In this document: piece after piece, positions 9,675-16,683 of the stretch
Numbering within the stretch: position 1 is the first letter of the stretch
How the letters are laid out: each line of letters starts with the position of its first letter
Assembly: GCA_024636975.1 (NCBI GenBank)
Contig: JAGXGA010000014.1
Location: 124,001-188,000 of the forward strand
Reading direction: 5' to 3'
Length of the DNA stretch: 64,000 bases
Origin: Mariniphaga sp.
GTDB taxonomy: Bacteria > Bacteroidota > Bacteroidia > Bacteroidales > Prolixibacteraceae
Notes under the pieces: generated by a model
The model's database searches: none
Seen by the model: the letters and a program-made list of their open reading frames with translations, nothing else
What the model was told of the DNA's origin: nothing
Position numbers and translations under genes: made by a program

Positions 9675-10721
9675 TTACACTATGGCAATTTCCATATCGA
9701 CAGTTTCAGGCATGCCTGTTTTTCCCGAACGGTAAACAGCTTCCTGCACCGCCAGGCTTTTCATGTAATCGGTGCCATTGGTTTCGAATTCACTGCCGGT
9801 CAGAAGGCAATCGATAAAATGACGCTGGGTATTGTAAACGCAATCGCCGGCGAAATTAATGGGTTGCATTGGGTAAGAATGTTCTGATTCTTTTTCCCCC
9901 AGCTTTTGAATGGTAAGTTTTCCGTCGGAATAAAGGCGTATGGTCCCCCGGGTACCATCAACATGGAATTCACCAAAAGTTAGCCGGGGATTTACATAAT
10001 TGGGCTCATTGTAGCGGTTGGCATCCCAAAGGGCAAGCAGTTCCGGGTTTTCAAATTCGAAATTTACAAGGGCAAAATCTTCACCTGCAATTACCGGGTT
10101 CAGTTTTTTAAGGTAAGCAAAAACTCTTTTGATTTCCCCTCCCAGGTAGCGAAAAGTATCGATAAAATGAATGCCGTTTTCATAAACTATCAGCCGTGGA
10201 TAATCCCGAAAATAGGGTTGTCTGGGTATGTAGGCATTTTCACCCCATCCGTCGCCCATCCGTTTCCGCCAGTTCATAAAATGGACTTTGCCGATAGCTT
10301 CATTTTGAATGAGTTTTTTGATTTCGCGGTGCCATGGCTGAAAGCGCCAGTTTTCGTGCACCATAAATCGGATGCCGGCTTTGCTTGCATAGTCAACAAT
10401 GTTTTGTGCTTCACTGAAAACAGGTGCAAGTGGTTTCTGGCAAATGACATCAATGCCCCTGTCAGCAGCAAATTTAGTCATTTCATAATGGGTTTCAGGA
10501 GGTGTAATAATATCTACAAAATCGGGTTTTTCCTTTTCCAGCATTTCCATGTAATCGTTGTAATGCCTGGCAATCCTGTATTGCTGCATGTAGGGTTCGG
10601 CTTTATTACGGTCGCGGTTACAGATGGCGGTAATTTCAACCTCAGGTATCCTTTGCCATGCTTCATATTGAAATGGGCTGAAATAGCCGGCTCCAATACA
10701 GGTTCCCTTTAACTTCTTCAT
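9675..10721 (-). CDS. Gfo/Idh/MocA-family sugar dehydrogenase
   Basis: This is a cytoplasmic NAD(P)-dependent oxidoreductase. The N-terminal Rossmann fold starts with GAGYFSPFQ (residues 10-18), and the catalytic-lysine motif, usually EKP, reads CQKP here (Gln95, Lys96, Pro97). The substrate-binding C-terminal domain runs to about residue 330. The protein has no signal peptide and a normal length of 348 residues. It sits 5 bases after a DUF1080 lipoprotein gene. That pairing is known from routes in which a sugar C3-OH is oxidised and the 3-keto-glycoside is then cleaved. The role here is inferred from that pairing; other Gfo/Idh substrates such as inositol or amino sugars remain possible. The Glu-to-Gln change before the lysine occurs in some family members and does not by itself suggest inactivity. 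Confidence 0.85.
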   Translation of the reverse strand: MKKLKGTCIGAGYFSPFQYEAWQRIPEVEITAICNRDRNKAEPYMQQYRIARHYNDYMEMLEKEKPDFVDIITPPETHYEMTKFAADRGIDVICQKPLAPVFSEAQNIVDYASKAGIRFMVHENWRFQPWHREIKKLIQNEAIGKVHFMNWRKRMGDGWGENAYIPRQPYFRDYPRLIVYENGIHFIDTFRYLGGEIKRVFAYLKKLNPVIAGEDFALVNFEFENPELLALWDANRYNEPNYVNPRLTFGEFHVDGTRGTIRLYSDGKLTIQKLGEKESEHSYPMQPINFAGDCVYNTQRHFIDCLLTGSEFETNGTDYMKSLAVQEAVYRSGKTGMPETVDMEIAIV

Positions 10722-10726
10722 AAAAA

Positions 10727-11425
10727 TTATTCTATTTTAGTAATTTCTGTTATTGGAGTCAAAAGTAATTTTCTGAATTCTATTTCGGAGCCTTCAGCCT
10801 GAACTGCGATTTTTCCTTCAGTGGCAGTACATTCATATCCATAATTCACTAAATCATCGTTTACCCATACTTTGACTTCATCTTTTACACATTCAATGGT
10901 CATGGTGTTCCATTCACCTACCGGATTTTCAGAATCCTCAGTCAGATTCCTTATTCTGCGGTTTTTCCCTTCGGTTATTCCCCATTCTTCTTTGGGGCCG
11001 CGGCGTTCTTCCATGTTTGGGACTGTGATGTCTTCAACAATACACCAGAAATCACCTGCATTTTCGTGCATCATCTGCACTTCAAGCGATTGCGGGAACA
11101 TTTCGTATAAAGCCCTTGGAGTGGATGCATGCACGAGTATACCGCAGTTTCCGGGTTCACCCGCAAAACGGTACTCTACCTCCAAACGGTAATCCTGAAA
11201 CACCGAATCGGTAACCAGGTGGCCCCCCGGGGTTCCAAGGCTCACAAGCATGCCATCGCGCACAATGAAAGGATTGATAGTGTCGGGGTTGTTGTCCATG
11301 GCCGGAACATCCACTTGCCAGCCGGTTAGATCGTTTCCGTTAAAAAGACTTTGTGTTTTTGGTCCGTTATCTTTACAGGATAAAGCTCCAATCAGAATGA
11401 TTAAAAAAAGTAAATTGGTTTTCAT
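10727..11425 (-). CDS. DUF1080 (3-keto-disaccharide hydrolase family) lipoprotein
   Basis: This 232-residue protein carries a signal peptide with a lipobox (ALSC, Cys17), so it is anchored in the envelope. The rest is a single DUF1080 jelly-roll domain with the hallmark FNGNDLTGWQV at the start, GNCGILVHAS in the middle and GEWNTMTIECV near the end. Family members split 3-keto-glycosides or bind glycans. The Gfo/Idh gene follows after only 5 bases, so they are cotranscribed. One oddity is that this protein is exported while the dehydrogenase looks cytoplasmic, so the two steps would be in different compartments unless a second dehydrogenase exists elsewhere. It is separated from the upstream MFS gene by 181 bases, so it may start a separate transcript. 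Confidence 0.85.
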   Translation of the reverse strand: MKTNLLFLIILIGALSCKDNGPKTQSLFNGNDLTGWQVDVPAMDNNPDTINPFIVRDGMLVSLGTPGGHLVTDSVFQDYRLEVEYRFAGEPGNCGILVHASTPRALYEMFPQSLEVQMMHENAGDFWCIVEDITVPNMEERRGPKEEWGITEGKNRRIRNLTEDSENPVGEWNTMTIECVKDEVKVWVNDDLVNYGYECTATEGKIAVQAEGSEIEFRKLLLTPITEITKIE

Positions 11426-11606
11426 GATATTTATTTTATTGATTTATGATTTCCAATGTTTTTCAAAGGTGATTTCTTTCCTGTTGCTTAAAAATAATAA
11501 ATACTCTTTTTATAAACTACATGTTTAAGGGCGATATGCCTGTTTTTTTTATTCAATCACAAATTCCGTGTCAACCTCTGATTTTATATTTGATAAAAAT
11601 TGTAAG

Positions 11607-12866
11607 TTAATCATTTAAAATTGGTTTATCCGGATGTATAAAACTCCAGCTCATGATTGCGACAAGTGCCAATGCTGCTCCGGTGTAAAAGAAAGGTTCT
11701 TCCGATCCTGTCCAGGCCTGGAGGTAAGGGAAAGCCAGTGCTGTAAGGAACGAACCCAGATTACCGGCCATATTCATTGTGCCCGATACAGCACCCGAAT
11801 TCCGTCGCCCGATATCTACGCAAAACGACCATGAAGGACTTAAAGTCATATCCGCACCAAAAATAGCAAGGGTTAAAAATAAAACCGCTCCGTTAACCGA
11901 TTCCATGTTCAGGCTTCCAATCAAACCAATAATTACCAGCATAAAACCAATAATAGCAGGAATGCGACGCGACATTTTCCAGTTTCCTTTTTTAAATATT
12001 ACATCAACCAGCCATCCTGAAAACCAGTTACCCAGTGCACCGCCGATTAAAGGCGCCGAGGCGTAAAATCCTGCCTCAACGATTTCGAGGCTATACTTGG
12101 TTTGCAGGTGAGGAAACAGCCAGGTAAGCGTGAAAAAGAAGGTAAAGTTACTGGCAAAGTATTGAAGCATGGCCAGCCACATATTTCCTGACTTCAGCAT
12201 GGTGCCGATTTTTATTCCTGCTTTTTCCGATTCATTGATCTGCTGCCTGTTTTTAATGATATATGCTTTTTCTTCCTCAGAAATTCCTTTATGTTCTTCG
12301 GGTGTATTGCGAAACCAGAAATACCAGAATACAGACCATAGAATTCCGATGATGCCAAGAATAACAAAAGTTGACCGCCATCCGGTGGCATGAATAAGCC
12401 ATGCCACCAATGGCAAGGCAAAAGCAGCACCAAGCCGCGAGCCAGAGAAATTAATGCCTGTAACAAGCCCTCGTTCCTTTATTGGATACCAGGAATAAAC
12501 AGCCCTTGAGATACCAGGGAAGGCTCCGGCTTCGCTGGCTCCAAAAAGAAAACGTACCAACAGCATTGAAACGAAATTCCATGCCGCAGAAGTTAAGGCA
12601 GTAAAAGCCGACCAAAGAATCACTATTGTTGTCAATATTTTTCGGGGGCCAAGCCTGTCGGCCAACATTCCAGCAGGTGTCTGAAACAGGGCGTAGCCCA
12701 GTGCAAATGCCGAAAGTACCCAACCCATCTGCTTATCGTTAAAACCAAGGGATTCGGAAATGGGAACTTTTGCCGCAGAAATACAGGCCCTGTCGATGTA
12801 CAGAAGCAATGAGAGCAGGAAAGTTCCGGAAACAAGCAGTACACGGGTAGGTATTAATTTTCTCAT
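11607..12866 (-). CDS. MFS transporter, anion:cation symporter type
   Basis: This inner-membrane permease has about 12 hydrophobic helices across 419 residues. The N-terminal half shows the family signature: YIDRACISAA in helix 1, GWVLSAFALGYALFQTPAGMLADRLGPRK covering helix 2 and the loop 2-3 motif, then RFLFGASEAGAFPGISRA. This pattern is typical of the ACS subfamily, which carries hexuronates, galactarate/glucarate and related organic acids. It lies 23 bases after the gene of a secreted binding-domain protein and in a cluster with an acid-sugar kinase and a tartrate-type dehydrogenase, so a sugar acid is the likely cargo. The substrate is inferred from subfamily and context. Confidence 0.88.
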   Translation of the reverse strand: MRKLIPTRVLLVSGTFLLSLLLYIDRACISAAKVPISESLGFNDKQMGWVLSAFALGYALFQTPAGMLADRLGPRKILTTIVILWSAFTALTSAAWNFVSMLLVRFLFGASEAGAFPGISRAVYSWYPIKERGLVTGINFSGSRLGAAFALPLVAWLIHATGWRSTFVILGIIGILWSVFWYFWFRNTPEEHKGISEEEKAYIIKNRQQINESEKAGIKIGTMLKSGNMWLAMLQYFASNFTFFFTLTWLFPHLQTKYSLEIVEAGFYASAPLIGGALGNWFSGWLVDVIFKKGNWKMSRRIPAIIGFMLVIIGLIGSLNMESVNGAVLFLTLAIFGADMTLSPSWSFCVDIGRRNSGAVSGTMNMAGNLGSFLTALAFPYLQAWTGSEEPFFYTGAALALVAIMSWSFIHPDKPILND

Positions 12867-12889
12867 TGGTTTTACCTTTAATCAGTATA

Positions 12890-13528
12890 TTAATCTTCCG
12901 GAATTTCCCACGTTTTACTAAGGAAAAACTTATCGAAACGGAAACCATCCTCCCGCATGGAAAAGGATATTATATGATCACCGGGAGAAGTAATATCAAG
13001 AAAAATCAATTTTTCTTCGCCACAGTGATTCGCCACCGTACGTTGCTTACTGGCCCAAGACCATTGTTCTTTGCCTTCGCACCACTGCATTCGTTGTCCG
13101 CTTTCAGGCCAGGTACCATCTATTCCAACATGAATTCCATTGTCTTCTGCTCCTGTTGAATAGGCCTTTACCCACACATAATACTTTCCCCGGTTGGAGA
13201 AATGTATTTTATAATTGATGATGGCCATCTTACCTGGCTCGTTTGAAAAATTTTCCCCATGTATAAGCTTATCATCATGAGTGGTGCGGGTATCAGGTAA
13301 AACAGCAATGAATTCATTTCCTCCGGCACCGGCACATTGCACTGTATCAACTCCTTTATACAGCAAAGCTGACTGGTTGTCGATGATATACCATTTTCGG
13401 GTTTCATCCATCTCCTGGCTGTAGAATTTTTCCGCTTCAATGAATACCCTGCCATTTTCTTCATTAAACAGCTGAGAAAAAGTCAGAAAGGGTATCAGTA
13501 AGAAAAAGGTCAGACACTTTATTTTCAT
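12890..13528 (-). CDS. Secreted carbohydrate-binding-like protein, function unknown
   Basis: This 212-residue exported protein has a signal peptide ending near FLTFSQ (residue 19) and then one beta-rich domain. The start VFIEAEKFY resembles the N-terminal strand of CBM6/CBM35-like modules and of the GH115 C-terminal domain. Other striking conserved-looking stretches are GKYYVWVKAYSTG, EDNGIHVGIDGTWPESG and FSMREDGFRFDKFFL. No catalytic dyad can be named. It lies 11 bases after the DUF1537 kinase gene and 23 bases before the transporter gene, so it is part of the operon. It may bind the glycan at the cell envelope or be a small lyase or esterase of a family I do not recognise. Confidence 0.6.
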   Translation of the reverse strand: MKIKCLTFFLLIPFLTFSQLFNEENGRVFIEAEKFYSQEMDETRKWYIIDNQSALLYKGVDTVQCAGAGGNEFIAVLPDTRTTHDDKLIHGENFSNEPGKMAIINYKIHFSNRGKYYVWVKAYSTGAEDNGIHVGIDGTWPESGQRMQWCEGKEQWSWASKQRTVANHCGEEKLIFLDITSPGDHIISFSMREDGFRFDKFFLSKTWEIPED

Positions 13529-13539
13529 TTCTATCCTAT

Positions 13540-14937
13540 TTAAATAAATTTTTGAATGGCATTGTAAACAGCATCATCCCCTCCCAGATTGCCGGGAAAA
13601 GGCATGTACATCAATTTTGGAAAAAGCTCACAGTCATCGAGCTGCCATAGCGGGACCCCTGGAATGATTTGTCCAAGAACCTTAGCTTTTCTTACTTTTA
13701 ATGCTTTGGTAAGAATGTCGCTGGACGTAATTCCTCCCTTGGCAATAAAAAAGCGCGGCCGGATGTGCATTCGCTTTATGATTTCCACTATTCCTGAAGA
13801 AACCTTGTTAACTATCTTCAGGCTTTTTTCAGGAGTTTTTCCTTTGATTACCTCACGACTGGTATATACTACCACTACCTGGTTCTTTTCAACAAAGGCA
13901 TTGATTTTTGCTGAAACCTTTGAAATTTCAGTCAGAAAACCTGCTTCATTCAACAATTCTATGGTCTTGATTTCAATATATTCCACCTGCAGATGCTGCT
14001 TCAGGAATTCCAGCTGACGGGAAGTCATGGGTACATAGGAACCTACTACAACCACTCCACCTTTGCCTTTTGGGTTTAATTGGTTTTTTTCAAATGGTGG
14101 TTTTAATGATTTTCCTGCCAGACTGGGAATAATGGAAGCGGCAGTTCTGAACAATACAGGTTTCAGTCCCTCTTTCAGTGCTTTATAAAAACCGGCAGTG
14201 AATACATCCAGATCAGATTGAACAACAGCATTCACAATGCAAACCTGTCCGGGCTGAAGCATTTTCAATACTTCTGCTATTTTTCCGGGTCCCGCTTGCC
14301 GTAATTCATTTAGGCCGATTGAAACAACCTCGCCGGATGTTATCTTTCCCCCTGTTTTTTCCTCTACGTAATCTTTTAGGTTGGAAGCCTTATAGCCGAA
14401 GCTGGAATCTTTTGCAAAAGGAGTTTCACCTGCAGGTGCAAGATTATCGCCATCACGCACATAATGTACATCGTCAACAGTTATTCTGCCTCCCTGGAAA
14501 AAAGCCGGTATTATTATTTGGGGGGCAGTATTTATTCCCAATCCTTCTCCAAGTGCAAGCACTTCGTTGGGATAATGCCCGCGCAAAGTAGAGTCACCCC
14601 GGCTTATGGCCAGTGTATTTTGTCCAGTTTTTTCGGATGCATTCCTTATGTTTTTGCCAATATCAATGGCGAGTTGGTCTGCTTTCTCAGAATTCAGGCT
14701 GCGCGAGTTGGTCAGGATAAAGAACAGAGGGACTGATTGATTCAGCAGGTTTTCAATCTCTGCTTCCCCCCAGGTGGTTAGGACGGGCACATCATAAATT
14801 GTTTGCGTACCTGTTGGATCATCGTCAAGAACTATGATCGACATTTTTGAATCTAAAAATGCATTCCTGTTTTGCTCCGTTAATATTTCCGGAAATTCAG
14901 GGGGTAAGGATTTGATGACTTCATTATAGTTCAGCAT
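13540..14937 (-). CDS. Four-carbon acid sugar kinase family (DUF1537)
   Basis: This is a cytoplasmic kinase of 465 residues. The N-terminal domain starts with the family motif VLDDDPTGTQT (Asp38-Asp40), and the C-terminal nucleotide-binding domain holds FIAKGGITSSDI and MPFPGNLGGDDAVYNAI near the end. Characterised members phosphorylate D-threonate, D-erythronate or 3-oxo-tetronates on the terminal hydroxyl. In the usual pathway a PdxA2 dehydrogenase or an aldolase follows. Neither is seen here, but an isopropylmalate/tartrate-type dehydrogenase of the same superfamily as PdxA is two genes upstream. The cyclase gene ends 2 bases before this ATG, so translation is probably coupled. The substrate is inferred to be a C4 acid sugar. 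Confidence 0.85.
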   Translation of the reverse strand: MLNYNEVIKSLPPEFPEILTEQNRNAFLDSKMSIIVLDDDPTGTQTIYDVPVLTTWGEAEIENLLNQSVPLFFILTNSRSLNSEKADQLAIDIGKNIRNASEKTGQNTLAISRGDSTLRGHYPNEVLALGEGLGINTAPQIIIPAFFQGGRITVDDVHYVRDGDNLAPAGETPFAKDSSFGYKASNLKDYVEEKTGGKITSGEVVSIGLNELRQAGPGKIAEVLKMLQPGQVCIVNAVVQSDLDVFTAGFYKALKEGLKPVLFRTAASIIPSLAGKSLKPPFEKNQLNPKGKGGVVVVGSYVPMTSRQLEFLKQHLQVEYIEIKTIELLNEAGFLTEISKVSAKINAFVEKNQVVVVYTSREVIKGKTPEKSLKIVNKVSSGIVEIIKRMHIRPRFFIAKGGITSSDILTKALKVRKAKVLGQIIPGVPLWQLDDCELFPKLMYMPFPGNLGGDDAVYNAIQKFI

Positions 14938-14939
14938 GA

Positions 14940-15569
14940 TTAATCTTCAATGACAATTACACGGCAGGGTGCTCCGTCGCCATCCTTTATTTTAAGTGGA
15001 AGCGCTACAACCTGCACTTTGAGTTTTGTAATTTGTTCGAGGTTGACCAATCCCTCCACGATAAGTATATCGGCCTCAAGTAAAATGCGGTGAATCTTTG
15101 TCAGCTGTTCAAGATTGTTTACATCGGCAATCGAAGGCGGCTCTACACCAATGAGGGAAACTCCCTTATCCACACACCAAACTGCCAGTTCTTCACTTAT
15201 TGCGGGCAGGCCATCACGATAAAAAGGTTCATTAAGGAGCCGGCTCCATCCGGTTCTGAATATAAGGCCTTCTCTTTTTTGCAACAGATCTGGAATGTTG
15301 CCAAGATCAGCAACTTTTATTTCCGAACGGGGTTTGATGCCCGGTAAATCGACCAGATGACATTGGACAAAGTACCTTGCGGGATCTGTCTGTTCGATTG
15401 ACTTTTCGCTCACCCCAAAATGGACAGGAGCATCCATATGCGTTCCGGCATGGGAGTATAGATTAAGTGTTATGGCATTCCAGCCATCTTTGGAAAGAAC
15501 TTTTGCCGGTTCAAATTCCACCCCCCGCATTCCGGGTTCATAAGTTAATGTTACATCGATGTATTTCAT
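14940..15569 (-). CDS. Cyclase-family metal hydrolase (kynurenine-formamidase fold)
   Basis: This 209-residue cytoplasmic protein carries the metal-binding signature SHAGTHMDAPVHF (His40, His44, Asp46, His50) of the cyclase family, COG1878. Members hydrolyse amide or ester bonds in small molecules, such as N-formylkynurenine or lactones; the old name cyclase is historical. In this operon, between an acid-sugar kinase and a hydroxy-acid dehydrogenase, opening of a sugar lactone is a reasonable guess, but nothing in the sequence shows it. The gene is 58 bases after the dehydrogenase and 2 bases before the kinase. The length is normal for the short form of the family. Confidence 0.8.
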   Translation of the reverse strand: MKYIDVTLTYEPGMRGVEFEPAKVLSKDGWNAITLNLYSHAGTHMDAPVHFGVSEKSIEQTDPARYFVQCHLVDLPGIKPRSEIKVADLGNIPDLLQKREGLIFRTGWSRLLNEPFYRDGLPAISEELAVWCVDKGVSLIGVEPPSIADVNNLEQLTKIHRILLEADILIVEGLVNLEQITKLKVQVVALPLKIKDGDGAPCRVIVIED

Positions 15570-15627
15570 TAATATTAGCTATAACTTTCTCACGAATATC
15601 ATCTAACCAGGCTAAATCCTGATGCAA

Positions 15628-16677
15628 TTATTCCAGATGCCGGATGATTGCATCTGCAATTTCATTTGTTCCGGACTTTCCTCCCAGATCAACCGGGAGG
15701 ATCCCTTCTGTGCAGGTTTTGTCCATAGCTGCCATTAACTTATCAGCCGCAACAGTTTCTCCCAAATGTTCAAGCATGAGTGCTGCCGACCAGATTGTTC
15801 CCAGAGGATTTGCGACATTTCGCCCTGCAATATCCGGTGCTGAGCCATGAATGGGTTCAAACATGGAAGGATATTCTCTTTCAGGATTGATATTCCCGGA
15901 GCCTCCCAATCCGAGGCTTCCCATAATGGCACCCCCCAAATCGCTGAGTATATCGCCAAATAGATTGGTGGTAAGTACCACGTCGAATAGTTCAGGGCGC
16001 AGCACAAAATTGGCTGAACAGTTATCGATGTACATTTGATAATGTTCTACATCGGGGTATTGAAGGGCAACTTCCTTAATTACCCGGTCCCAATAGGTAA
16101 GGCTGTTAATCAAAGTATTTGATTTGGTAATGTGGTGAACCTTTTTCCTGCGCCTTTGAGCAAGCTGAAATGCATAATGGGCTACTCGCTCAATGCCTTG
16201 CCGGGTAAAAACACTCGTATCGATTCCCATTCCATTTGGTGAGTCAGGCATGAATTGTCTTCCCACCTGTACGAATTCACCTTCAGTATTCTCACGGACT
16301 ACCACAAAATCAATATTCTTTTTATCCTTCAATGGGCCATGAAAACCGGGCCAGGTGCGCACCGGTCGGTAATTTACATACTGCTGAAAGCCGGTTCTTA
16401 CCTTAAAGGTATAGTCTTTTGCAGGGAGTGTGTCATCCACTTCGGGTAACCCAACAGAACCGAAGAAAACGGCATCAAAAGGTTTAAGGATTTTAAGTCC
16501 GTTTGATGGCATAAATTCTCCTGTATTAAGATAATTACCTGCTCCCCAGGAAAAGTAATCTTTCTCAAGACGGAAACCTTCGTTTTCTCCAAGGGCATCC
16601 ACAACCTTAAGAGCTGCCGGAACAATCTCCGGCCCAATACCGTCGCCGGGAACAACTGCTATTTTAAACGATTTCAT
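15628..16677 (-). CDS. Isopropylmalate/tartrate dehydrogenase-family enzyme
   Basis: This is an NAD-dependent oxidative decarboxylase of the isocitrate/isopropylmalate dehydrogenase superfamily (349 residues, normal). It opens with VVPGDGIGPEIV and carries VVRENTEGEF, the ITKSNTL segment and the metal-binding DNCSANFVLRPELFDVVLTTNLFGDILSDLGG region. The dinucleotide segment FEPIHGSAPDIAG is also present. No leuB, leuC or leuD lies nearby, and the neighbours are a sugar-acid kinase, a cyclase-family hydrolase and an organic-acid permease, so leucine synthesis is unlikely. A tartrate or D-malate dehydrogenase role, or replacement of PdxA2 in 4-phospho-tetronate oxidation, fits better. It starts 6 bases after the CE15 fusion gene, so the two are in one operon. 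The exact substrate is unknown. Confidence 0.82.
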   Translation of the reverse strand: MKSFKIAVVPGDGIGPEIVPAALKVVDALGENEGFRLEKDYFSWGAGNYLNTGEFMPSNGLKILKPFDAVFFGSVGLPEVDDTLPAKDYTFKVRTGFQQYVNYRPVRTWPGFHGPLKDKKNIDFVVVRENTEGEFVQVGRQFMPDSPNGMGIDTSVFTRQGIERVAHYAFQLAQRRRKKVHHITKSNTLINSLTYWDRVIKEVALQYPDVEHYQMYIDNCSANFVLRPELFDVVLTTNLFGDILSDLGGAIMGSLGLGGSGNINPEREYPSMFEPIHGSAPDIAGRNVANPLGTIWSAALMLEHLGETVAADKLMAAMDKTCTEGILPVDLGGKSGTNEIADAIIRHLE

Positions 16678-16683
16678 GTTTAT

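Noticed and set aside
10167-10712. 181-residue reading frame opposite the Gfo/Idh gene
   Set aside because: Antisense shadow of a well-supported gene.
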